From: Blastomussa wellsi
Taxonomy: Eukaryota; Cnidaria; Anthozoa; Scleractinia; Plerogyridae
Assembly: GCA_947652115.1 (NCBI GenBank)
Contig: OX393561.1
Span: forward strand, 31,450,198-31,514,197
Direction of reading: 5' to 3'
Length of the DNA stretch: 64,000 nt
The position numbers and the translations under genes are program-made. Of the stretch, positions 1 to 12,400 are shown piece by piece (the stretch's first letter is position 1; each line of letters starts with the position of its first letter). Below the pieces are notes generated by a model. That model was not told the DNA's origin and ran no database searches. It was given only the letters and a program-made list of their open reading frames with translations.

Positions 1-163
1 GGCTAATTTTTGTGTCGTGTGGCTCATAAATGTTTTTCTCTTTAAGGTATTCGTAGAACAGTTCCTTCGCCATTTTTGTTGATCTTTCAGAATTTGCCGA
101 ATCTTTATCTTCAAGCAATTCCTCAATTTCTTGCTGGGTCAATGAAGCGAATCGACAATCCAT
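1..163 (-). CDS. Partial Crypton/KCTD1-like (DUF3504-type) N-terminus
   Basis: The minus-strand frame starts at an ATG at 163 and is open to the window edge (54 codons). The peptide begins MDCRFASLTQQEIEELLEDK, followed by a run rich in Lys, Ser and Glu. This 'RF-x-x-x-T-x-x-E-I-x-x-L-L-x-x-K-D' opening is typical of the N-terminus of KCTD1/QRICH1/ZMYM-like proteins with a Crypton-derived tyrosine-recombinase domain, which are abundant in cnidarian genomes. The diagnostic recombinase part would lie off the left edge, so the family call rests on the opening motif only. It lies downstream of syntrophin exon 3 on the same strand and so probably sits in a syntrophin intron as an inserted element or nested gene. 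It is not a syntrophin SU-domain exon. Confidence 0.4.
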   Translation of the reverse strand, partial: MDCRFASLTQQEIEELLEDKDSANSERSTKMAKELFYEYLKEKNIYEPHDTKIS

Positions 164-495
164 GTGCTTACTTCGCTGTCCATCTTACTGCTCTTGGAAA
201 TCATGCATTGCACGTGCAACCTGTTTCCCAGAATTAACTATAGGCTCTTAGCCAATGAGAAGACAGATGGTGACTACAATGTATAATAATAATAATAATT
301 GGCTCTGACTGGGAAGAGGACACATTGAAGTGGTCATGTGCTTGTCAGTCTCTGGTTAACAAACTGAAAATTAGGTGGACACAAAATTTGTCGAGATTTT
401 TGGCAGAGCCAAACATCAGTAGTGCATGAGAAAGTTGACTGTTCAGTAACAACTTGTCAATCAACACACTTTAATCAAACAACTCCTGCACCTAC

Positions 496-3400
496 CACAG
501 TTGATTTCTTTGATCAATGACGCAGCATCATGGGCGCCCTGCACTAGGTTGCGTGACCAGTTTGCTAATTCTCTTGGGGTTTCTACTCTGAACATGTGTG
601 CCTCGACTCCTTTTCTTGTCCCAGTTCGTGTTCCAAATGTCAGATCTTCATTCTGGAGGTGGTTACTGCCATGACCCGAGTGAACAAGTCTGGAAACCAT
701 GACAAAAACAGTTTTCATAGTTAATATATAGCTTTAGCCAAGCCTAACAGCGGAGCTCCAGCACACGCAACTCTTCAAGAAAGATTTTGTTGTCAACAAA
801 AAATCAGAGTCAATTGTCAACTCCAATCACAGAAATTCTGCTGAAGATGGCAATTAAAAACTACAAAATAACAAAAAAATCGGATCTGAGCTCGCTATAC
901 AATGAAAAACCATAACCTGGACAGCAGTCAACTTCCAAAAAATATGTCACCTCTATGAGCCATAAACCTGAGCCCACAATATGGTCATGTGATACTGGTC
1001 AGTAGATACCTTGTTTTGGCTGCTGTCAATTAACCACAATATTGATGTTCTATAACAAAGATGTACTCTTACGTGAACCGTAACCAGGTCAACCTGTTTC
1101 TGGAGTATGGCTGCCATGATGAACGACGATGTCGTTGTACGTACGTACGTAAGGTGTGCACACCCACAAGCCATGCCACAAGCCGTTTTGACCATGAAAA
1201 AAGACTGGCATGGGTTCTCCTATTTTTTTGCTTGCATAGTACTTTCTATGGGTATGGGGCTTGGCTGCTGGAGCTCCGCTATTAGGTGGGTTCATACTAG
1301 CATAGTAAGTAGACCTTAAGTATTCCTAGAGCTCAAGTATACTTCAGATCTGGTATGATTACTTACGATGATAGGTGTTCACATTTAAAATTCTAAGTAT
1401 ACTTCAAGTGACAGAGCCAATGAGCGCACCAGATTTTTGCTTCAATCTTACTTCATGTAATTTCGAAAGGTCAAAATTGCTTTTCTAGTTTGGCTTATAT
1501 TTTTCTTACTGCAACGACAGCGGTATTTGCTACTTCTTCAGAAAAGTGCTGATTTGCATCAAGTACAGGCTGTGGACCCGCCAGTAGGCTTCGCATTTTG
1601 GATGGACGATAAAATGTGGCACTTGTTGAAGGAAATGGCCATCATAGACTGCTGCCCTAGATTTGCTACTCTTGCAAACCGTTGATTTAAGTTATTGCCA
1701 AAGGAACAAGAAGCTTCTTTGTGAGAATATGAATTTTCGTGGTAAATAGAGACACTTGCAAGACCCCGTGGTCCAAATAGTAATCATCGCGGTCCAATAC
1801 GTGAAAGTTAGGTCTATAATGACTGAAGTTGGAGTTTTCCATTTTCTACGTCGTTCATGTTTTTGAAAGCAAGGCGTCAAGCAACAAGCAGTTCGCAAAT
1901 GATGTGCTTGCCATGAAAATCGTGCGTGTTCTGATTTGGGAGCCCAAAGGGCTCCCTTAAATTTCTCTTAGGCAGCAGCCTTGGATAGTGCACAAGTTCG
2001 CTGGTAAGGATGATTGAACGCGACTTGGAAGTGCACTTCGGCTCTTTTGAAAATGATGCGTTGCCACGACTACAAAGTTAAGTAGGCTACTTACGTTGAA
2101 ATTAGACCCGTTCGCATCTGAAGTAAAATTCAAGTATACTTAAGGCCTACTTACTACGCTAGTATGAACCCACCTAATATTCTTTACAAGAATATGACAA
2201 GCAATTGGTTAGCAACTTCAGTGGTGGCCAATTTCAACCTTACATGAGCCCTTTAGTAGTGTGTTTTGTTAACAGGTAGATTTAGCCAAATCCACATGTA
2301 TCCCATCAGGAATTCTCTTTTGCATCAGAAAATTAAGTTTAAGTAAAAATTATTAAACAAAAGCATTGAAATACTCAAAAAAGCTCCATCAAATCATCTG
2401 GGACAAATACTGTAGATTTCAGGATCGGCCATGGAGGGAGGGGTAGTGGTATACCGATACACCTAAAAATAACGACCCGATATACCGAAAATTACAACAC
2501 GGAAGGGGAAGGTACATGCTCTAGATCAAGGACAAATGAAACAGATTTTGAACTATCAACAAAATACCGGTATATATCAAGTATTCTACCAGCATATACC
2601 GTATACTAGACCTGCCAACTATAATGAATTATGCGCGATTATCACACCTGCAGGTTGAAAAAATCAATCTCACCGCTACTCGTGTATGCAAACCAATTTC
2701 TGACACCTCACATGAAATGTGACTGAAAACGTATTTTCACTGATTGTGTGACGTAAAAGAATATGAAATAATTCATATATGTCAAACTGCAGATGTAGAT
2801 GAAAGTGAGAAATAAAAGAATTCAGGGCTTCAATGGAATTCAAACTCGTGATCTCCCCAATACCGGTGCAGTGCTCTATCAACTGAGCTATAAAGCCACA
2901 AATAGGGAGTGAGGTCAATTAATTGAGTTACAGTAAAAACTTGTGTATAAGCCACACCTTTTTCCTAAAAATTTTAGTCAAAAATCAACTGTGGCTCTTC
3001 CCAAAGGCCTAATTAGTATTCATAAAACTTTTAAGATGCCACAAACTGAAACCATGTTGTTCTAAAAACCAAAATCTTCCAAGTGCTCACAAGGCAAATG
3101 GCCGACCGTTTCGCTGTTCTTATCACCTTCACAGAAAATATATTCACTGAATTTTCAAATTCTTGTTCTGCACGAAGTTTTTCTCCTGCTTTGGGTTTCC
3201 AGTCATCTTGATAGACCTGGTATTCCGCCGAATCAAGGGATTCCGCCATGTTTGCCATGCTTTTCGTGCCCCGACTCCTCTTAACATTTCGAGCTTGGCC
3301 ACCAAGCATTTGTTCGCATCATTTCAAGCATGTACGAATTGGAGAGTTTTGAAGCAATGGTCTTCCAAAAACTATACCAAGAAAGCATCTTACCGTAGTT

Positions 3401-6400
3401 ATTTACCTATAAGCCGAACTTGGCTATAAGCCGAGACCCTTAACTTGAGAGAAATATGATGACCGAAGTCTTTCTTAAAAAAAATCTGAATAATCTCTGC
3501 TATAAGCCGAGACCTAATTTTTTTCGCATTCTCGGAAACCTTTTTTTCTAAATCATCATTAAACTAAAGCGCTCCTCTTAGGAAACAGTAAAACTACAAC
3601 TTTTAAAAACAATGAAAAACGATTAATTTATTTTAAACAATTAGCCAACCAGCATGTTCATGAGGTAAGTCTAAAATATAGTGAACTTAAAGAGAAAGAA
3701 GGTTTGACACATGAAATTTTGCTTTGTAAAAGACCTTATTTATTTCAAAGCTTTCAATAACTGTCATGTCAGTGTTTTGAAACTGTACTTGTTTGTCCTT
3801 GTTTGCTTACCAATAGGACCTCTCTGTAACTTTAAACTTTGTTGTCTTTTCTTTTTTGTTCAAAATTTGAGCTCCCAAATTTGGGGTGCGGCTTATCTTC
3901 AAGTGCAGCTTACACACAGGTTATTAAAGTATACACACCGTATATGCATGTCTAGTAACATGCACAGATCTTGGAATGACAAAATTAAAAGTCTGAAGTC
4001 AAAAAGTTAACTTTTTAGCATCAAAAGGCATGTCTAGTGTTAGAAACCTTCAGAGAGCAGAATAAAATGTACATCAACCTCATTTGACCAAATAAGTTTT
4101 AAATTTGCTTTCTATGTTAAACTATAAATCCAATGTTGGCAAAGTTGTCACATTGTAATGAACATAATAATATTTACCCCACCTTGTTGCTAAAAGTGGA
4201 TGACTCATAACTGGAGCACTCCAGTCCTCCCGTGACCAAGGTGCCGCCATATATAACAACATGTCTTTTTCCGTTAAAGCAACAAACACTGGTTTCCATT
4301 CCGTATGAGAACTGTCCCCACCAAGATGAACTTGCTCACTAAGCCAACCCATTGCTCGTACCTCGCGATATCCCGCATTGGAACTGAGCATGCCATTTAC
4401 TTCTTCAATGGCTAAGGAAAACAAAAAGCACAAGGAAAAGACTATGTGAAAAACAATTTATCAAATATCAAAATTGTTAACCACTACTGACAATTGTCTT
4501 GGTTTTGAAGGCAGCCTGAGGAAGGAGGGGTTGTGAAGTGCATTCTGTTGTTCAAAACCCTTACGCTACATACTGCAATGGCCACTTATGGGAATATGTC
4601 AGTTATAAAGACCTTGTATAGGAGGCCTTTGTTAAGGTTGCCATAAACAGAGCTGTCTGCTTGAGAGTACCCATTAAGAGGGCCTAAATGTATGTTAATT
4701 TCTAGTTATTCTCCTTTTCAAACCTGAAACGTTTTGCTATGAACAGGATGGGTGACATATAAAATAGTTTCTTAATAAGCAAATTTCTCCCTGAGACCAG
4801 AGTGCACAAAATTTGGAACTCGTTGAGACAGCCACCTTGTTATTGTGACCACTGTATTTTGGCCCAAGCAAAAATCCCAAATGAATTGCAGGCTCAAAAA
4901 TAAGACTTCTGCATTTTACAGCTTTACCTTTTGAGACACAATTTAAAATAATATTGGAGATTATTCCCATCCAGAAAAAGAAAAAAATCTGTGCAAGCCG
5001 AGATCGAAACTGTGTTTCTTTCGCAAGATATTTGCTGTTATAGCAAACAGCATGCGTCATATTTTCGAGGAGAAAGCTCTTTCCGATTCGGGATCGCACG
5101 GAAAGTTTCTTCATTCTATGGAATAAACTGTGTAAATTTTATCATAATTCTTTTCTTTTATTATTAAAATGAGGCTAAATGGAATTTAGGCAAGGTTAAA
5201 ACTAAGCCAATGCAGTGGCTGCATTAATATTATGTGGGGGGTTCCAGGGAGGTTTGCAGGGGCACTGCCATGTGCTTTGCTTCATTGCCTGCCAGCTTGC
5301 TCGTTTTGTTGCTCGTTGCTCGCCTTTTTTGCGATATTGTCGGTTGAAAGTGTTTGCATTTGCTGCTTGGCGTTCGTGGAAGTGTTTGCACGGTTTTTTC
5401 TTCGCTTCATATGCCACCGAAACGGACCACGAACAACAGTTTGAGCTCTGCTATGGATTTGCCCTCCGACCAGACGAACGCAAATGTGGATTTCCCGCCC
5501 ATCACACTCTTCGCTTCGAGTTCTGGTTCGGAATTCCTCTCGCTCGTTTCACTTGGTTCATCATCTGGCCCTGGTTTATCCGTGGAGACCTTAACCGCTT
5601 CCATTGTCAATACACTTCGCCCGCTTCTTGCCCGACAAATGTAAATCAGCCTATGGTTTCGTCTAAACCGGCGGCCTCGCATACGGTCACTTCCTGTTTG
5701 TCCTTGCCGATTTCCAACTCGCAAGCGGTTGTCTCCAGTGCTCAATTACCAGCTTCAGTGCAGGCTCCGAGCATAGGTAGGCGAAATGTTGTTCCTTCCT
5801 TTGTTAACACTTTTGCATTGCCAACCGTTTCGTCGCTCAATTTCCCCTTAAGTTTAAGCTCATCTCCGTTGTCAGCACCGATATCCTCAACATCCTTTGC
5901 CGCCAATTTAACATCCCTTGGCTCATCCTTAACACCTTCCTTTCAACAACCGTTCATTGTCGGGCCTGGCTTCTCGCCTGTTCCTTACAAGTTGGTCTCG
6001 CAAATCGTCTCGGGAAAGTTTGTCGATCTAGCTGAATTGCTCTCAGACAATTTAAAGGATGCGGAGTCGGAACCTCAGCTTCTCTTTGATGGTCAAATCG
6101 TCCTCACCTCAACTAACAAGCGATTGAAGGCAAAAATTGTGGATATCACTGCATGGTCGGAAGCCTTTTCCATCTTTTCCCTGATTTTAGCCTCTCATTA
6201 TCCCTCAAGGTGGCGCGACTTGACTCTGTATAAACTCTTGATACTTCGTACTTACCGCCAATGTCAAGGCAACGCCTGGTTGACATACGACAGAGCCTTT
6301 CGTGAACATGCCGCTGCTGCTAACCTTACAGATTGGTCTAATATTAACGTGCAGCTGTTCAATTTTTACGCGGCGGGTTCTAGCGTCTGGCGGTCCTTCA

Positions 6401-9400
6401 CCGAGCCAAGCGGTAGTTCGTCTGCAGTTATCTGCAAATCGTGGAACAACGGGTTTTGTGTGGCTCCCTCAAGTGTTTGCCGCTTTGCGCATCGCTGCTC
6501 AGTTTGTTCATCCACCCATCGAGCTTCGGAGTGCTACCAGCACAAGAAGAAGACAGCACCCAGATCCCCAAGCCCTGAGACATCCAAGAGACGAAAACAT
6601 AGTTAAGAACATCTGCTAACTTTGCATTTACGTGTTTTTTATGCATTTTCTGCCCCTGTTGTGCGTTTAGTTTCATCTTTTATTGATCCATTGCTCTTCG
6701 GGGCATCGTTAGCCGCATCGTTATAACTTTTCACAGATTGACTATTGTTGACGATTGATTTTATTTATCATTTCGTTGTTGTTACTTGTTGTTGTTACTA
6801 AGGTTTTTGTTGAGTTTAGAGTGTCTATCCTTGCATGTTTTATGCAGGTGTTGTTTCTATTCCTGCATGTTCCTGCTGGTGTTACTGTTGTATTGTCTCG
6901 GTAAGCTCATTAAAGTTGCATCCCCCCCTTTTTGTTTTTCTCTTTCTCTTGCAGTTCCTGGAAGCTTTCCTGCGGTGTCACAGGTTTCCCCTCTTAATGC
7001 TACCAAGTTTGCCCTTGAGCTCCAACACCACCCAAACCAGGCCCTGGTGTCCGAGGTCCTCCGGGGTCTTGCAGAGGGCTTCCATTTAGGCTTCAACCCT
7101 GGGACTTCTTTACGATCTGCGAAAAAGAACAAAGCTTCTGCTTACCAACACCCAGAAATCATTGATGCTTATTTATCAAACGAAGTTGCTCTAGGCAGGG
7201 TTGCTGGTCCTTTTCCTTCCTCTCCTATTCCCAATTTGCACATAAACAGTTTTGGCGTCATTCCTAAGAAGGGCCAACCCAACAAATGGCGTCTCATTCT
7301 GGACATGTCATCCCCTCTTGGGTTCAGTGTTAATGAAGGAATCAATCCCAATGATTACCCTCTGCAATACATCCGTGTTGATGACATCGTCAAGATGGTG
7401 TACAAGTTTGGACGTGGTCCTCTCATGGCCAAGTTTGATGTAGAGTCGGCATACCGTAATATTGCTGTTCACCCCACCCAGAGGTTCCTTCTTGGAATGA
7501 AATGGAGGTCGATGTATTACGTGGACCTAGCCCTCCCATTTGGTCTGAGGTCGGCACCTCATATCTTCAACTCTGTGGCCGAGCTTGTTGAGTGGATCCT
7601 TCTGAACAATTACCGCATACCTGATCTTTTGCATTACTTAGACGATTACATCACGGCTGGCCCGCCCAACTCTCCACAGTGTGGACAAAACTTGTCTATT
7701 GCTTCCTCAGTTTGTGCAGCACTTGGCTTACCTCACCCATTCAAGAAAGTTGGTCCTACCACTTGCATGGTTACCCTTGGCATCGAACTAGATTCTGAGA
7801 ACCAGCTTGCTCGTTTGCCTGAGGACAAACTGACATCTCTCCTTGAATTGCTACATCAATGGTCGTCTTATCGTTGGTGTACTAAACGACAGCTTCAATC
7901 ACTTATTGGCCATCTTCACCATGCAGCTAAGGTGGTTTGGCCTGGCCGTGCCTTCATTCGCCGCATGATAGACCTGCTCCGCAATTTCCGCAAAACTGAT
8001 CACCCAATTCGTATCAGCTCAGAATTTAAGAAAGATCTTTGCTGGTGGCTTCAATACTTGGCTTCTTGGAATGGCGTTTGCTTCTGGGTTTATCCCGGCC
8101 TCTCTCCTCCTGTAACGCTGGAGATGTCCAGTGACGCTTCTGGATCCCTAGGGTTTGGTGCAATTTTTGGCCCGCACTGGTTATTTAGTGAATGGCCCCC
8201 TGTGCTTCAATCCTCGTCTATTGAGTATAAGGAACTTTTCCCCATAGTCGTTTCAGCTCATGTCTGGGGTTCATCCTGGTTTCGACAAGCGGTGGTGTTC
8301 CATTGTGACAATGAATCTGTGGTGTTCATTCTAAATTCTCGTACCTCTAGGGCTCCTGACGTTATGCATCTCTTGCGTCTGCTTCTGATGGCAGCTGCCA
8401 AACATAATTTCATATTCTCCTCTCAGCACATCGCTGGTTCTGATAACAAAGTCCCTGATGCCTTATCTCGTTTTCATTGGCAGACCTTTCGTCGATTGGC
8501 CCCCCATGCCGACCGTCATCCTGCAGTTATCCTTCCTCAACTTTGGGAAACATTAATCTTTCATCCCTAGAGAAGGATTACTTCACTCTGATGTCACAAG
8601 GATTAGCCCCTTCCACGCACCGAACTTACAAATCTGCTCAACTTCGTTTTCTAAACTTTTGTGCTCAGTCTGGTCGTCTCCATGCAAATGGCTCTCCGTG
8701 CCCAGCTAATGAGTGGACTCTTTGCTTGTTTGCAACCCATCTTTCCTCCTCGCTCAGCTCTTCCTCCATCAAGATATATTTGTCGGCAGTTCGTTCCATG
8801 CACATAGACCTTGGATTTCCCGACCCTGTTTCTGGCTGCCTTCAGTTGCAACATGTCATGCGAGGTATAAAGAGGACTCAAGGACCCTCTGGCTCTTGTC
8901 GTTTGCCTATCACTGACCACCATATGCTGATTATTCACAAGTCATTGTCCCTCACCAACCAGGATCATGTTATGTTTTGGGCAGCCTCCACCCTGGCTTA
9001 CTTTTTTTTTTTTTTTTTTTTTTTCTGCGCTCTTCTGAATTTACTGTTCCGTCCTTGTCAGCCTTCAACCCTCTCATTCACTTAACTGTCAGTGACATTT
9101 CTGTTGATTCCCATGAAATGCCATCCTGCTTACAACTCAACATCAAGGCTTCCAAGACTGACCCTTTTCGAAAGGGCTGCTGCCTCTACATTGGCTTGGG
9201 TCATCCTCCACTTTGTGCCTTATCTGCTATCGTGGACTACCTTTCACAACGTGGCCAGTCTCCCGGTCCTTTGTTTCTGCTGGCAAATGGTCAGCCTCTT
9301 TCTCACGCTCTTTTGACCCGTTGGCTAAAAGATATTTTTGCAGCTGCGGGTATCCAAGGGTCATTTTCCAGTCACAGCTTTAGGATTAGTGCTTCCACAG

Positions 9401-12400
9401 TTGCTGCACGGATGGGTGTCGCGGATCACCTTATTCAAGCCATGGGGCGTTGGAATAGTGATGCATACAAGCTTTACATTAGGACGCCTGCAGAGTCTGT
9501 TGCACAAGTAACTTCTCTCCTGTCGCACTGACTATGGCGGTTGGGGAGTTTGCATTGCTTATCGTTAGCCTGCGCTCAACCCTGTGTGGCATTGGGTTGC
9601 TGGGTACTGGTGCTTGGGGTATGTTTGGGAACAGGTAGGTCCCATGGCCTCCTGGCCACAGGCCCTCCTTTCTCCAAGCACTTGCTCGCTTGGAGGATAC
9701 CTTGGGAGGTGGGCTGTGGCTCAGTTGCCATGGTGACCTCCTTGCTGCTGAGGAGATTGCTGCTCTCCTCTGTCGCTACCTTTACGGCACCTACACTCCA
9801 ATACTTCAATTGGCTTCAAGTTTTAAATGAGGCTAAATGGAATTTAGGCAAGGTTAAAACTAAGCCAATGCAGTGGCTGCATTAATATTATGTGGGGGGT
9901 TCCAGGGAGGTTTGCAGGGGCACTGCCATGTGCTTTGCTTCATTGCCTGCCAGCTTGCTCGTTTTGTTGCCCTCCCTCCCTCCCACAGTCTTGGTAAGTA
10001 TTCATTCCACACACTGGTTGTTTCAGTGTTGTGTTGACAGGTGCCTTGGAGGTGGGCTGTGGCTCGGTTGCCATGGTGACCTCCTTGCTGCTGAGGAGAT
10101 TGCTGCTCTCCTCTGTCGCTACGTTTACGGCACCTACCCTCCAATACTTCAATTGGCTTCAAGTTTTAAATACCTTTTAAGGTCTGTATGTGCCCTTAAT
10201 TTTATGCAATTTATTGCATAAATCTCTTAGTAAACGCTTGTCTTGCAGGAGCCATCTTGATTTTTCCTTAGAAAACCACTGTCCGAAATGTTTATATCAA
10301 CAAAGGGCCGGTTAATAGTCGAAAAATGCCGAAAATCTATGATGTTATTCCGCGTGTAGCAAGAAACAAGAGCTTATCTCTAGGGATTATGAATAAATCA
10401 ATGCAATTTTTCAAATCATTGATTTTTTGGTGTTTTATTTTTAAGCTAAAGTCAAAATTTGTAAAGCTGCTTGAAAAACAACAAGTTCCACAGAAAAGCC
10501 AGCCGAAACTGGATGTTGGTTTTCTTACAACTTTGTCACCAATTCAGTATCTAACAACATAAAAAAAAGCTTAGAAAAGCTTGCTAAGATGTCCAGCCAT
10601 TATATCTAAATTAGCAGATATAAGATCACTTTAATTGTACAAATAAAAAAATACAATTTAACCAGCACATACCTGTACCATTTGACTTTAAAGAGAAGTA
10701 CATGCACTTTTGTTATTTTTACGAATTAACTTTTAATCTCTTTAAAACTAGCACTACCATTTTAAATTAATTTTCAAATTGCTTTTTCGGAAATTGGCTA
10801 CAAAGTTCGAGCGATTTGCCTTTTATTTGCATAATCTGAAAGGATTGAGTTTCTGCTTGATGGGCTTTGAATAAAAACATGCATAAAGCATTTATAACTC
10901 GAAAATGTGCCGATGCATTTTTAATGTGTTTTCCCTTCTTCGCAAATACAGGACACACTTTTTTCTGGTTATTAAAATGACTCGCATTAAATATTCAATC
11001 TGCCAGCTGCAACAGAGCGCTGAAAAAAGCGTTGCCTTTTATAATCCGTTCTTTATTCAGTAAACAAGCCATTACCTCCACTAGCAATGTTTTGACTGTT
11101 TACCAAGATTGGAAATTGGCACGCGAAAGTTGAAACAATAGTGACAAGGCCCGAACAATACCTTGCACTTGGAAGTGCCAAGAATTGAAAATTTCAAATA
11201 TCCGTGCAGCTGTTCGATCGATCTTTATATAAATATTGAATGGCGAACTTAAAGTGTTAAACTTCCAAAACAGAACTCAAGAACTTTCTCAATGAGCACT
11301 AAAACGATTGAGAAATTGCACTTTAAGCCGTGAGCTACTGAAACTCATCCGGTGCTGACACATTCAAATGATAAATGTTCTACTGCGCAGGGATGAAAAT
11401 ATATAAAACATGAACTCGGTTATTAAACTGGAGTAGATTCGCCTTATTTTGAACTAAATATGTCTGTTACGGCTATCGTCCCCGCATGAAGTCCATAATC
11501 GCAGCAATAAGCACCTAACCCGATGAAGAAAAAGAAGACGCTGGAAATAAAACTTTCCAAAATAATTCCGATTTTGCTTGCGCGTTTTAATTCGGCGCAA
11601 ATTGTCCGAGAAGCAAAATGACATGATACATACCTGGGGCAATGAGCCGTGTTATATTCGTATGAATATCGGTGAACCATTGATTTGCCGCTGATACATC
11701 TTTCCCTCGCAGAATGCACGCGGATCTGGCGTCGGGATTATAAAGCTCGAACGTTCTACCTTGATTTTCAATCTTGGGCGAAACGTGCTTTGTCACGAAG
11801 CATAACTTGAGAGGAATTTTCTTCACTTCGATACAATTTGGCTTGCTCTCCGACGCTCCCTGTCCTTCGCTATTCGTACTCGCATTTGCAGCTGCATTAG
11901 CGTTCAGTTCCGCCGTTCGATGAAAATAAGGGGTTACTTCTTTCACATATTTCACAGTTAAATCAACCTCTTTGCCCGCACGTTTCAGTGCTCTTACGGC
12001 TTCATCATGGGTCGCGTTTCGAAGATCTTCTCCATTTACCGCCAAAATCGCGTCCCCTATGTATAAGCTCTCTGTCTGATCCGCAGCTAACCCTTTGAAA
12101 ATCTTTGATATGAGAATAGGCATCTTGTTTTCTTTACCACCTTTGATACTTATCCCCAAGCCGCCGACTTCTTGTTTTATCACACGCACAGTTCGGATTT
12201 GGTCCGCAATCGTCTGCGGTGGCTCGACGTGGTCGTTCGCTTCTGGCGAACGTGGAGCAGTCGGTGAGGGCGGTTCGCCATTAACTAAAGAATTATCTTC
12301 CACATTAAGAGTCAAAACATCGTCATCAAGGGTAGCTAACACTCGTTTCCATCCATCTTTAGTGAAAATTTCTAACATTCCCGAACGCGTAGTGGCCGCC

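Larger units (their letters stand above)
5167..10170 (+). mobile_element. Ngaro/DIRS-order tyrosine-recombinase retrotransposon
   Basis: A 5.0 kb element in syntrophin intron 1, opposite in strand to that gene. Its ends are split direct repeats in the order A1 (5167-5312), coding region, B1 (9705-9827), A2 (9825-9970), B2 (10048-10170). This is the arrangement known for Ngaro/PAT-type DIRS elements, which replicate through a circular intermediate and integrate with a tyrosine recombinase. The three coding regions in order are gag-like, RT plus RNase H, and tyrosine recombinase. A1 and A2 read as identical, so insertion was recent. Even so, gag and the recombinase each have a frame break, so this copy looks inactive. 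Confidence 0.92.

Noticed and set aside
4737..5114. 125-codon minus-strand frame in syntrophin intron 1
   Set aside because: No homology or splice support; composition typical of chance AT-rich frames.
5215..5410. Upstream start for the Ngaro gag frame
   Set aside because: This part is the non-coding terminal repeat A1; the plausible start is the ATG at 5411 in the neighbouring frame.
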